Part shown: piece after piece, positions 46,901 to 53,460 of the stretch
How the letters are laid out: the number at the start of each line of letters is the position of its first letter
Numbering within the stretch: the first letter of the stretch is position 1
Assembly: GCA_947396885.1 (NCBI GenBank)
Contig: OX377204.1
Coordinates: 2,666,001-2,730,000 of the forward strand
Length of the DNA: 64,000 nt
DNA from: Heligmosomoides polygyrus polygyrus
Lineage: Eukaryota > Nematoda > Chromadorea > Rhabditida > Heligmosomidae
Reading direction: 5' to 3'
Position numbers and translations under genes: made by a program
The notes under the pieces: generated by a model
What the model saw: only the letters and a program-made list of their open reading frames with translations
Told to the model about the DNA's origin: nothing
Databases searched by the model: none

Positions 46901-48102
46901 GACCTAAACCAATCCAGAGTTCCAGTTTCCAATGCAAGTTTGCCTGCACTCGTCCGATTTCAAAAACTAATTTATTGCACTGTTGTTTAACAAATCTGCA
47001 CTCGCTCGGGCTACCCTTCGCCAGTTACGTAACGAACGTTTGCTCTCTGGAAGTCTGCAGGATCCTAAATGGATCAGATAGGTTCAGATGAACTCAGTCA
47101 CACTACCGAAGATAGAGCAGCAATCAAAACTCTCAAAACCAACAGACTTTTTCTTGAAACGCTGCGCGCTCGGTTTTAGCGCATTTTGAATATCACTTGG
47201 CTCCGAGCTATGAGGTACAATGCTAACCGATAGAAACGTTAGTGGTTTATTCGTTGCACCTGAGTGTTGCAACTTTCTAGACTTTCTAGACTTTCTAGAC
47301 TTCCAACCACAAATGATGTTCGATCGTGGGTTGCCGTCAACTCTACTCGTTGGGATTAGCACACATTTATTATAAAGAAAATTGACTAGACCTCATTACT
47401 AAGGACGACGTGGATCAAGAATACTCGTCTCTCTCTCTCTCTCTCTCTAGGAAACTGGTAAGTCGGATTCGAGAAGCCTGCTCACAGGGTGTCGCAGTAA
47501 CACAATAGAATACCAAAAACAACTCTATGAATGAGCTATGAGAGGAGCACATTAGAGTGGGCATATTTTTATAACCAGGTTTACATAAATTTAGATGCCA
47601 ATTGGTTGTCGACCAAAGATCACATTTACGAAAATTTACGATTTACGACCCGAAATGTCGTAAATCGTAAATCGTAAAAAATTCGACAAAAATTGCCGTA
47701 AATCGTAAAATCCTAAATCGTAAATCGTAATTACGCACACCCCTGTAGAGGACCTGTACGCTCGATACCCTGATTGCCTGGAGCGTGTTCGCTCGGTACT
47801 CTGCTTGATTATGATCGGATGGCGCGCTCCCATCCCACAATGCTGCCCATATTCGCGACATTTATGTACCGCCAAAAGGTTAGAGTGCTGAAAAACTTCT
47901 TCGCAATCTAGCTAACGTCTGCTGACATGTTGATGCGGACTCCACTAATGAATGTAGCGTTTATCGCTATTTTTCCAGCTTTTCGGGATCATCACTAAAC
48001 GAAAACACTGTACAAACAAACGGCAATACCATGACGATGCGATTCATGACCGACGGTGCGATGCAGTACTTCGGCTGGCATATGTACTGGACAACGGATT
48101 GA
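19987..48102 (+). CDS. Secreted C-type lectin-CUB-CUB protein (complete ten-exon model)
   Basis: Ten exons join in phase: 19987-20038, 22770-22937, 30985-31095, 31211-31325, 34588-34697, 38007-38118, 39019-39138, 41265-41388, 45380-45492 and 47979-48102. Total 1149 bases, 382 residues. Exon 1 is a signal peptide ([17 protein letters not shown]). Exons 2-4 form one C-type lectin domain ([45 protein letters not shown]). Exons 5-7 form CUB1 ([25 protein letters not shown]). Exons 8-10 form CUB2 ([43 protein letters not shown]). The lectin domain lacks canonical EPN/QPD and WND calcium/sugar motifs, so classic mannose or galactose binding is doubtful. The CUB acidic and tyrosine positions are kept. 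C. elegans has secreted clec proteins of related layout, often pathogen-responsive; that role is inference here. Introns of up to 8 kb are filled with transposons, yet every exon is open and the splice sites are canonical. Confidence 0.85.
21033..21110 (+). tRNA. tRNA-Gly-derived pseudogene with a GAA anticodon loop
   Basis: tcggtgcttcagtggtagaa followed by tgctcgcc matches the D arm of eukaryotic tRNA-Gly, and the anticodon stem CTCGC/GCGGG is intact. The loop reads CTGAAAC, so the anticodon would be GAA (Phe) in place of GCC. The T arm and acceptor stem do not pair, so I call it a pseudogene or a tRNA-derived repeat head. It lies in intron 1 of the lectin gene. Confidence 0.45.
22200..22580 (+). 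pseudogene. 3' fragment of an RTE-like LINE
   Basis: The translation gives [38 protein letters not shown], a stop, then [20 protein letters not shown] and DKDEWRRCW. This is the conserved tail of the same RTE family as 16555-16940. It carries internal stops and lies in intron 1 of the lectin gene, shortly before exon 2. Confidence 0.75.
23105..23275 (+). repeat. tRNA-derived SINE, partial copy
   Basis: tggtagcataggaggcaccg, then ggttcttggtttggatatct and cgcctaggccaatcag follow the order of the SINE family best seen at 57795-58105. The A-box region is degraded. Confidence 0.55.
23292..23639. repeat. MITE with long GC-rich terminal inverted repeats
   Basis: The left end AAGCGGCTTTCACACTGCCG is matched on the minus strand from 23639 (AAAGCGGCTTTCACACTGCC). 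An internal piece near 23510-23545 repeats the same motif. It lies in intron 2 of the lectin gene. Confidence 0.65.
24490..24795 (-). pseudogene. Mariner transposase relic, catalytic domain
   Basis: The minus strand gives [40 protein letters not shown] and [15 protein letters not shown] in shifting frames. This corresponds to the mariner DDE region around the first aspartate (TGDEKW region). It is frameshifted and lacks the rest of the catalytic domain. Confidence 0.65.
24877..25066. repeat. MITE of the GGCCGGATTC family
   Basis: The left end GGCCGGATTCGTCAACGACT is shared with 35186 and, inverted, with 8850-8911. The right end is poorly kept (tttttgatgaatcagaattt). It lies upstream of, or nested beside, the mariner relic. 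Confidence 0.5.
25590..25840 (+). pseudogene. CR1-like LINE, N-terminal RT fragment
   Basis: Pieces [31 protein letters not shown] and [20 protein letters not shown] match the start of CR1-type RT domains in order, with several frameshifts. It ends about 270 bases before the RTE element. Confidence 0.7.
26110..29047 (+). pseudogene. Nearly complete RTE-like LINE (endonuclease plus reverse transcriptase)
   Basis: An AP-type endonuclease runs from about 26160 ([56 protein letters not shown]). The linker and RT follow ([34 protein letters not shown] at 28188-28199), then the C-terminal [18 protein letters not shown] and RWYGHVLR blocks. An in-frame TGA at 27173-27175, a frameshift near 27745 and small indels near 28240-28350 inactivate it. 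It occupies intron 2 of the lectin gene in the sense direction. It is the most complete autonomous element in the window. Confidence 0.85.
29048..29870 (+). pseudogene. CR1-like LINE, decayed RT and C-terminal fragment
   Basis: [12 protein letters not shown] is followed by a decayed RT motif C region. Then 29380-29573 gives [20 protein letters not shown] and [12 protein letters not shown], the CR1 C-terminal block also present at 18294-18410. Stops and frameshifts are frequent. Confidence 0.65.
30121..30325 (+). repeat. Three-copy tandem repeat, unit about 73 bp
   Basis: The block tgacatgttataaccggaat, ctatcatagtgaga, gacatgtaaa recurs three times with growing divergence (starts near 30121, 30194 and 30267). 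Confidence 0.7.
31453..31474 (+). other. Genomic fossil of the SL1 spliced leader
   Basis: Nineteen of 22 bases match the canonical nematode SL1 leader. Mismatches are at leader positions 9, 16 and 17. The ATG of the retrocopy begins ten bases after it, as expected for a trans-spliced mRNA. No donor or Sm site follows, so this is not an SL RNA gene. Confidence 0.75.
31453..32890 (+). pseudogene. ect-2-like: Intronless, SL1-led retrocopy of an ect-2 (RhoGEF) mRNA, 3'-truncated
   Basis: The parent family, ECT2/Pebble, activates RhoA for cytokinesis through tandem BRCT and DH-PH domains. Here a 5' leader relic (31453-31474) and ATG (31484) precede an open frame to 32039. It reads [68 protein letters not shown] and IENGD, which follow the BRCT repeats in order. 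[11 protein letters not shown] ends the second BRCT after a frameshift. DH motif [20 protein letters not shown] and [17 protein letters not shown] follow at 32670-32880. About 35 codons seem missing near 31685, and stops and frameshifts are frequent in 32040-32660. No introns interrupt it, although animal ect-2 genes are split. It then runs straight into a CR1 LINE. It lies in intron 4 of the lectin gene on the same strand and is unlikely to be functional. Confidence 0.75.
32891..33960 (+). pseudogene. CR1-like LINE, ORF1 and start of the endonuclease
   Basis: ORF1-type pieces appear in order: [15 protein letters not shown] and [18 protein letters not shown] (coiled-coil-like), [28 protein letters not shown], then [13 protein letters not shown]. 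The EN start follows at about 33690-33900 ([30 protein letters not shown]). Several frameshifts are present. It joins directly to the ect-2 copy on the same strand, with the junction between about 32880 and 32910. Confidence 0.65.
34947..35105 (+). mobile_element. Solo LTR with 4-bp target duplication
   Basis: The 159-bp unit begins TGTCACGG and ends CATGACA. It is flanked by GTAC at 34943-34946 and 35106-35109. An AATAAA lies inside (35063-35068), as in an LTR R region. It lies in intron 5 of the lectin gene. The size is small but the ends and duplication are clean; family unknown. Confidence 0.65.
35186..35345. repeat. MITE of the GGCCGGATTC family
   Basis: The left end GGCCGGATTCATCAACGACT is answered at the right by a diverged inverted copy (ttatgtaagtcgttggtgaa). 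Confidence 0.6.
35500..35665 (-). repeat. tRNA-derived SINE, decayed copy
   Basis: On the plus strand, ggaggcagtttgaaggcgtg, gcaatgacttatggtggaca and gccgattt keep the order of the SINE body at 57860-57930. Confidence 0.45.
35942..36859 (+). mobile_element. Rearranged mariner with ends made from its own 3' terminus
   Basis: The ends TTAGGT... are flanked by TA at 35940-35941 and 36860-36861. The right half encodes the mariner catalytic domain: [22 protein letters not shown]-type [48 protein letters not shown] and [15 protein letters not shown]. The N-terminal DNA-binding part is absent. In its place the left arm (35942-36126) is an inverted copy of the last 185 bases, including transposase C-terminal codons. 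It lies in intron 5 of the lectin gene, is related to the mariner at 42155, and has an in-frame stop before MDIDEAP. Confidence 0.75.
36895..36985 (-). repeat. tRNA-derived SINE, head fragment
   Basis: On the minus strand, ggtagcgcagtcggaggaag is the A-box head, followed by the B-box-like region (gttcttggtttagatttct). Confidence 0.55.
37035..37870 (+). repeat. Dispersed GC-rich repeat family B, copy 1
   Basis: Blocks shared with 48940-49730 in the same order include gaggccacgtgtgaggcaca, taggcccttgttgccccg, ctgcggttacctct, cggcgggacca and tcttaagagccg-like ends. Open frames here are low-complexity shadows. It lies in intron 5 of the lectin gene, ending about 140 bases before exon 6. Confidence 0.5.
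38265..38890 (-). repeat. tRNA-derived SINE split by other sequence
   Basis: The SINE body lies at 38265-38370 (gggatgcgcagcggattcta, cttgtggtggccaactgatg). Its tRNA-like head lies at 38813-38890 (gcctcctccggctgcgctag). About 440 bases between them include the hammerhead-like relic. Confidence 0.5.
38669..38696 (+). ncRNA. Hammerhead-ribozyme-like core (Penelope-type relic)
   Basis: CTGATGA is followed by a 4-bp stem with a 4-base loop (GGCG AUAC CGCC) and GAAA, the order of the hammerhead core. The 3' part (agttggcc) departs from the cgtcagcc seen in the copy at 60522-60549. Penelope-like elements are known to carry minimal hammerhead motifs. No RT or GIY-YIG remnant was recognised next to this copy. 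Confidence 0.45.
39575..40471 (-). mobile_element. Mariner element with both ends and a D34D transposase remnant
   Basis: The ends GGGGGCCAAAAGTAATGAGA (39575) and, on the minus strand from 40471, GGGGGCAAAAGTAATGAGAC match. The minus-strand frames give [49 protein letters not shown] and [15 protein letters not shown]. The spacing from the second to the third catalytic Asp is 34 residues. The N-terminal DNA-binding domain is gone and there are frameshifts. A C run abuts the right end. It lies in intron 7 of the lectin gene. Confidence 0.8.
40576..41142. repeat. Near-perfect fold-back repeat with tandem repeats at its centre
   Basis: Arms of about 190 bases (40576-40767 and 40952-41142) are almost identical reverse complements. 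The centre carries four copies of a unit of about 37 bases (gtgctttaagttagaatatc, tcactactcctagtta). Another, inverted, copy closes the hairpin. It lies in intron 7 of the lectin gene, ending 123 bases before exon 8. Confidence 0.8.
41735..41825. repeat. Simple repeats (AAATT)n, (CCTAAT)n and (AAT)n
   Basis: Three adjacent short-period runs: aaatt repeats at 41740-41765, cctaatcctaat at 41772-41790 and aataat at 41793-41822. Confidence 0.8.
42155..43788 (+). mobile_element. Full-length mariner (SETMAR/Hsmar1-like), interrupted and frameshifted
   Basis: The ends TTAGGTTGTAACGAATTAAA and, on the minus strand, TTAGGTTGTAACGAAATAAA are flanked by TA (42153-42154 and 43789-43790). The transposase starts [17 protein letters not shown] and has both HTH motifs ([32 protein letters not shown], then [19 protein letters not shown]). 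The catalytic part reads [67 protein letters not shown] 349-bp insertion splits it at 42772. A lost C near 43435 and two small changes near 43640 shift the frame. It lies in intron 8 of the lectin gene. Confidence 0.85.
42773..43121. mobile_element. 349-bp insertion in the mariner with CCTT target duplication
   Basis: CCTT lies on both sides (42769-42772 and 43122-43125). Removing the insert and one CCTT joins the mariner frame as [12 protein letters not shown], exactly as in relatives. The right end holds a hairpin (gtatcgtgactc/gagtcacgac). The body is GC-rich and noncoding. The family is unknown. Confidence 0.7.
43974..45100. mobile_element. Long fold-back DNA element, TA-flanked
   Basis: The ends CAGGGTGTCTCAAAAAATCT and, on the minus strand, CAAGGTGTCTCAAAAAATGC are flanked by TA (43972-43973 and 45101-45102). 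Inverted similarity continues inward for several hundred bases (aacacaatcaatcgggt; ttaggcggg). There is no transposase. Ends and target fit the Tc1/mariner group. It lies in intron 8 of the lectin gene. Confidence 0.7.
45665..45722 (+). repeat. SINE 3' tail fragment
   Basis: gactgaataacgccgtcctt followed by tatcctttatcc equals the tail of the SINE family at 57795-58105 on the minus strand. Confidence 0.5.
45891..47745. mobile_element. hAT-like element with 8-bp target duplication
   Basis: TAGAGGAC flanks both ends (45883-45890 and 47746-47753). The ends begin CAGGGGTGTGCGTAA on both strands. Just inside each end are many cgtaaatcgtaaat-type repeats, as expected of subterminal transposase-binding sites. 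No hAT transposase was recognised inside, so I treat it as non-autonomous or heavily decayed. It lies in intron 9 of the lectin gene. Confidence 0.8.
47426..47449. repeat. (CT)n microsatellite
   Basis: A run of about eleven CT dinucleotides inside the hAT element. Confidence 0.9.
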
Positions 48103-48463
48103 TCATGGTTATTCCGTTCTTCAACGCCAGTCCATAAAGAGTTTTACGATTCATCTGGATGTTGTACAACTATATTATCACGGTTTGAAGTGCTGCAGAG
48201 AATATTAGCGATGGAAATCGTAGCCCAAAAACAAATGGTGGTAATAATGCAAACTGGGCAGAATCCTTGGTGAAATTGTTATCAAATGTTGGCTGATCCC
48301 TTGTTCATTTGCTTATTCTATTGTAATCTTTAATCAGGTGGATTTGTAGAATCATATTTACAACGTATTAGGATGATTCAATTCAATTTCTTTAAACCAC
48401 AAGTGGCTGGTATCGAGGTTGTAAGCTGTCACAATGATATGTTGTTGCGATCAAAACTCTAGC

Positions 48464-48535
48464 GCCAGGCGGGACTCGAACCCGCACCTCCTGCTGACCG
48501 GGCAGGAATGCCCGACGCCGTATTAGGATTGTAGA
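48464..48535 (-). tRNA. tRNA-like fragment with an intact T arm
   Basis: On the minus strand GCGGG TTCGAGT CCCGC is a perfect T arm, preceded by a GGGC/GCCC hairpin and a variable-arm-like stretch. The 5' strand pairing with the 3' acceptor (CTGGCGC) is not found and the anticodon loop is not seven bases. It is probably a truncated tRNA or a SINE head. Confidence 0.35.
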
Positions 48536-48629
48536 AGAACTATGCGACACCGACAGAACAGGTAACACGACGAACTCCAAATCTCAGTTGCAACAAATCT
48601 CAAACTGAATTATTGATAAAAACGTCGTT

Positions 48630-48930
48630 CAAATCTAAGGCTCTTCTCCATTTTGAGACCAGCCTTTTTTCGCTAGAATTTCCAAGGCTATGATTAGAGA
48701 AAGCTGATAGACCTTGACCTCAAGTTGGTGTCGATCCTCGAACTCTCTATCTCGGAAATGCTTCTTTAGCGCTCTAAATAATTGCTGGTCTGAAAAAGCC
48801 TGATGTCCGAAGAGTACGGTGAAAGAGGTAGAATTTCCCAGCTCGATTGCCGAATTTTCGAGCGGCTCACTCTTGCGACATGAGGACATGCGTTGTCGTG
48901 CAGAATGCGGGACCGTCCTTCGCGGGAACG
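48630..48930 (-). pseudogene. Mariner transposase relic, C-terminal part
   Basis: The minus strand gives RILHDNACPHVARVSRSKIR, EILPLSPYSSD, RALKKHFRDREFEDRHQLEV and ALEILAKKGW across a frameshift. These match the second and third catalytic regions and the C-terminus of a mariner different from the others in this window. Its start is replaced by family B repeat. Confidence 0.75.
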
Positions 48931-48939
48931 CCTCGGAAT

Positions 48940-49730
48940 TTCTGGTGTCGTGCCCTGCGCTGGCCGCCACCAGCATCGGAAACGGTGGTCCGAACTCGGA
49001 GCCACGTGTGCGGCAGATCGGGGGGGGGGGGGGGGGACTTACAGCACGCTAATGCTCTTCCCTTCTAGCCACGCGGCACCAACTACGTAGGGCCTTGCTG
49101 CCCCAGGCGAACCAGTGGGACGGAACCTTAGCTCTCTGAGACCTCCACGACTCTGTGCCAACTTCCCGCACGTCCCTGCGCCCTCCCCTTCTCGCATAGT
49201 ATTGCGATCAATAAAAATGTTGGTATTCAACAGTCTTCACGTAGCTCCGCAGACACAGATAGACTAACTACATTACTACCTATTAAGACACACATATCTA
49301 CGATTCACGCAACCAACCCGCCTACACTCACTAGGGGAATCCCCGACTAGGGACCGGCGAGGTCCTGCCTGGGGCGTGTGCCCATGAAGCGGTGCTCCTC
49401 GCCTCGCACCTGCGGTTACCTCTTCCTGGCGTCCATGTCAAGGTAGATCCTCCTCTCCCTCGGCCCTGCGCTCCTCGACACTGCGGTAGAATCAGCTCGC
49501 TCCAGACTCCATGACGTCCAGCGGATGTTGACGAGGGGACGACGACCGGACGTGACCGTCCGGGGCTGCGGCAGGCGGGAGAAGGACCTGGCTCCCGCGC
49601 GCGCGTTCATACTTCGTCGCAGCGAATCAACGCTGCGTATTCGACAGGCGTGCGCGGCGGGACCAAGAGGGCACAGAGACTCTGCGTCCTTCAAGAGTCG
49701 TGGCGAAAGTTACGACAGGTGGGAAATGTT
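48940..49730 (+). repeat. Dispersed GC-rich repeat family B, copy 2
   Basis: Same order of blocks as 37035-37870 (ggagccacgtgtgcggcaga, tagggccttgctgccccagg, ctgcggttacctct, gcggcgggaccaagag, cttcaagagtcgtggcgaaa). A G run lies at 49020-49036. No coding function is seen. Confidence 0.5.
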
Positions 49731-51009
49731 GAACTGTTGGTATCGATTCGCTGTTATTGATTTCACTGCGTCAATGGTAATCGTCCTAAATACATATTTT
49801 TGCTGCCTTCTTTCATTAAATCCGGTAAGCCCTTTGGCTTTTAATTACCTTTTAGAATCTTTCTAATATCTGAAAGAACTTAACCGAAATCTAGAATTAG
49901 AAACCAGCTGTCTTGCCAGAAGGTTTTATGTTCGCAAAAAAAACCGGTGAGCAAAACACCTAGGCATACCCAAAGTAGCAGTTGCCTTTCCAAAGTGAAG
50001 GCTCAAGAGATAATCTATGTAAGTAACTCAGGCATGTTTTTTAATCATCATTCTCACTGCTTCTTTATTGTTATTATTTGCCAAATTGGTGCTAGTTGGA
50101 GTGGGTCACATCTTTAGGATATGCTTGGAGCCGAAGGTCTTTATTGCAGCCTCTAACGAAATCAAAATAATTTTTGTAGAAATAAATAAGAATCTATAAT
50201 TCTAGACGAATGAGTTGAAATGGTTAAAAATGATTAACTCGTGAAGTACAATATCGCTATTGACTTTTGGTTTTTGGGCGAAATAAACTCAAAAAACTGC
50301 CTTTTTCGCCGTTTTCCCATAAGTCCATTCAAAGTGGCCTATTCAACGAACAATTGTTACCATCTAAAACCAATGTGAGCGATCCATCCAATGATGTAGT
50401 TTGAGGTCTTTAAAACCTGCACCATGTCGGTGCAAATATCCCGAGCGACAGACGGTCACCGCCGTCCAGTTTTTAGAGTTCACCGAATCTGTTCTTCTCC
50501 TAAGCCACTGGATGATACCTGCACCATTGGATAGACCACTCGAATTGGATTTCGATGATAATATTTTTTGAATAGACCGCTTTGAAGGGAGTTATGGGAA
50601 AACAGCGGTTTTTGCGGTTATTCCGCACAAACACCAAAAGATAGGAGCGGTATTGAACAGTGACCTATTCGTGTTACTGACCTCAAATCGCGTTTAGAAA
50701 TGTCTAGTTGATTTCAGAGCTCATAACACAAATTTCAATCGTATTCGATTGATCTTCACTTGGTCGTCTGCTAAAAATCCATTCTCCTGCTTTTTTTTTA
50801 TAAATAAGTAACGAATTACCATGAGGAAGCTATCGGAGTCAGAAACTTATTATATCCTGTTTTACCTCTGAGCCCTATACAGGATATAATACAGTGAAGA
50901 ATAAAAAGTACTACAATAAACTCCTGGAGGATCGTCAGTAGGGCAGGGAGTTATAGTACAACCTGGACCGACCGGGGTGGGGGTTTAAATAGTATGCCTA
51001 GGTCAGCCT
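49731..51009. other. Intergenic stretch between convergent genes, nothing recognised
   Basis: AT-rich sequence between the lectin gene and the nlp-42-like gene. A small hairpin (tatatcctgt/acaggatata) lies near 50850-50890. No open frame has support. Confidence 0.4.
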
Positions 51010-51565
51010 AATGCGGGAAGAGATCGGGGGCAGACATAACTCCAACGCCGCGCGAACCCCCTTAGCGTCGCACACGGTGCGCGGCGAAATAGGACGAGTT
51101 GTCGCGGTCAGATGCTTCCGACTGCTAGAAGCGCTTCCTACAGAAACATGCGGCACGCCTTTGCCTCATTTCAACGTTTCTTGGAGTTGGTATATGAATG
51201 TGGTTTCAATGGGACAATCAGCGACAGTTTATACAGGAATTCTGGTCATGTGGATGGTTTCTAGCGTCAGTATTTGTCATCTACGACTTCTTCGGTCAGT
51301 TTCTACCCGTGATGATCGTTATACTACGGAAAAACTATCACCCATTCTCGGATCAGTTGTCCTACTGCAGACTGTTGCCTACCACATTCTGTGGGATCTT
51401 AAGTTCCTTGCTAGAAATGTGGTCTGGGAGCTAAAACACTGAGAACATTTCATGCTCCGCGGCTAACCATGCGTCACCGAGCGCACGTCCGCGTTTCAGC
51501 GCCGCGACGTCGCACGCGGCTAGCGCACGGCGTCGCGTTGAGGTTAGGCCCTGGAGCCGGAAGAG
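51010..51565 (+). repeat. GC-rich dispersed element family C, copy 2
   Basis: The left block (gggcagacataactccaac, acggtgcgcggcgaaatag) and right block (ggctaaccatgcgtcaccga, gcgcacgtccgcgtttcagc) match copy 1 in reverse orientation. A 143-codon open frame crosses it but has no recognised domain. Confidence 0.45.
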
Positions 51566-52083
51566 ATAGAAGGTCAAATGATACAGGATCAACAACCTAA
51601 TATTGGACCAAAAGGTGACTTATATGATAACTGTATGCTAAAGGATTTAAGGTGGAAAATTACTAATGAAATTACAACAGGAATAAGTTAAGCAAGTTCC
51701 CAACAAAAGTACCAGTTTCTTTAAAGGTATTTAGAAACCCATACTTATAGCTAATACATTTATTATTAAGCATACATCTGACTATCGCTTATAGAATAAC
51801 TTCATCATGGTAACTTAAATCCATCAGTGACTTTACAAGTAATCTAAGTCTATTAATAAAATCCTCCTTTCGACTGCAGTTCCTACAGATGCACAACGTT
51901 TCTGTGTATATTATAGTTCTTTTCAAACAGTCATTAGTGTAAGAACTGTAGTGTGGAAATCTAATAACTTTGAACTCGAAATAATCAGTTTTATTGTATT
52001 GCTTAGTGTATATCCTGTCTTCCTGTATAGTAATAGTAAGATCTAAGAAATTACTTTCATTAGTATTATCGTTAGTCCTTATA

Positions 52084-52570
52084 CAGTGCGTTTCAAAAGT
52101 ATGTAGCCACCTTGAAATTGATAATTTCACGTTTCGCGTTCGTTTCTACGAACTGGCGTTAGCAGCATTGGATTCCCCGTAGACGAAAATAGCTAGATTG
52201 CTCTTTCCAGAAGAGCGATCCTGAGCTTGTTCCTCGATAAACAGGACACGTCCACGGACTGGCATAGTGGTTATTTTTGAAGAACAGGTCAAGCTGGCTA
52301 TTTATGACAAGAACTTCCCGCCAAAAAGAGCGCAAAATTTGAATAGGAGTGTAAATATGCCCGATATTCTGGAGTGGCTACATACTTTTGAAACAAACAA
52401 AAAATTCAAAAAGCCTAGTTTTTGCCGGAGATCAAGCTTTTTTCTGGAAAAAGCAATCTAGCTATTTTCGTCTACGGGGAATCCAATGCTGCTAACGCCA
52501 GTTTGTAGAAACGAACGCGAAACGAGAAAATTTTGAATTTAAGGTGGCTACATACTTTTGAAATGCACTG
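52084..52570. mobile_element. Tc1/mariner-type MITE with long inverted repeats
   Basis: The ends CAGTGCGTTTCAAAAGTATG and, on the minus strand, CAGTGCATTTCAAAAGTATG are flanked by TA (52082-52083 and 52571-52572). Arms of about 140 bases are highly similar. A third partial copy of the end (tggctacatacttttgaaac) lies inside at about 52375. Confidence 0.8.
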
Positions 52571-52824
52571 TATGCTGCTTATACACCACCCAGTACACAT
52601 TGCTTTTACTTGGCATGCTTACTTTTTAATGTTCGCCTGATAAAAACTATTTTATGGAGTCTCTCCCTTCCAATTAGGACAGCCGGCGCAGTTTTCGTAT
52701 TTCTGTGCGCTGTCACTTATCTACTGTGCTTCTCTTCGTTGTGACATCCTTGAAAAAAGTGGCCTCTTCCAACCAAGGTTGCACCACCGACATCGTAGTC
52801 CTATTTTTGCTCCGTATGAGTCAG

Positions 52825-52830
52825 TTTATT
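52825..52830 (-). terminator. Candidate poly(A) signal AATAAA for the nlp-42-like gene
   Basis: AATAAA on the minus strand about 230 bases beyond the stop codon. It is the nearest full match found. Confidence 0.4.
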
Positions 52831-53060
52831 CAGGTAACAAGAATAATTTATATCTGTTGTTACTTCGAAAATGACAAGCGGAAGACAACGCAATGTTAAC
52901 GACGCGACGACGACAACGTTGGTGACAGATCTCGAACAGTGTAGCGGATGACATTGGCCGAGCGGAGAGGTGGTGACCGTGTGGTGCTAGAGACGACTGC
53001 TTGGCTGCGCAGAGGGTATGTGCATGGGAGTGATGATAGATCGTGGTGGTGCAAGCTCGT

Positions 53061-53447
53061 CTACTTCCGACGTCCCCACGTCCAGCCGAGGTCGTGCCAG
53101 TCGGGGTTCTTCTTCACCAGTTGCATCGATCGCAGAAATCGTCGCGGATACTGTAATCACCAACGTTGGAGTACGGTAGCCTGGCAGGTCGCAGGGAATC
53201 ACGCGACTTACCAGTGGCTCTGCGACACTTCGCTTTCCCCAGGCCCAGCCGAGATCTTCCCAATTGGGTTTGATATCCCGTTTCGCCATTGTATGCAGTG
53301 ATTCTAAAACATTGAGTCATAAGGATTTTGGTGTCCTGAAGAAAAGAAGGTTTTGTCGCCTCACTCACCAGCGGACTCGAGACCATACGACAACGACACT
53401 TGGATAAAAGCTAGAAGCAGCACTAACACCGACAAATCGCTTCTCAT
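53061..53447 (-). CDS. nlp-42: nlp-42-like neuropeptide precursor, complete (two W-X6-W amide peptides)
   Basis: Three small exons join in phase on the minus strand: 53447-53369, 53303-53212 and 53150-53061. They make 261 bases, or 86 residues. Residues 1-21 are a signal peptide (MRSDLSVLVLLLAFIQVSLS). A KR at 34-35 and GKR at 49-51 release DIKPNWEDLGWAW-amide. KK at 70-71 and GRR at 83-85 release NPDWHDLGWTW-amide, followed by Lys and the stop. Donors are gtgagt and gtaagt; acceptors are ttttag and ttacag. The C. elegans NLP-42 peptides, as I recall them, share the NP(D/E)W..LG(W/F)AW-amide pattern. Both peptides here fit the W-X6-W-amide pattern of myoinhibitory/allatostatin B peptides. Expected role: secreted neuronal signal acting through GPCRs. 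The 5-bp leader after a tttcag suggests SL trans-splicing. An RR at 60-61 could release one further non-amidated spacer peptide. Confidence 0.85.
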
Positions 53448-53460
53448 TTTACCTGAAATT
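53448..53460 (-). promoter_or_regulatory. Trans-splice acceptor before the nlp-42-like ATG
   Basis: On the minus strand aatttcag (53460-53453) is followed by gtaaa and the ATG. A tttcag so close to the start codon is the usual sign of SL trans-splicing in nematodes. Confidence 0.55.

Noticed and set aside
52948..53301. Plus-strand 117-codon frame
   Set aside because: It is the reverse of the nlp-42-like gene, which has splice sites, phase and peptide motifs.
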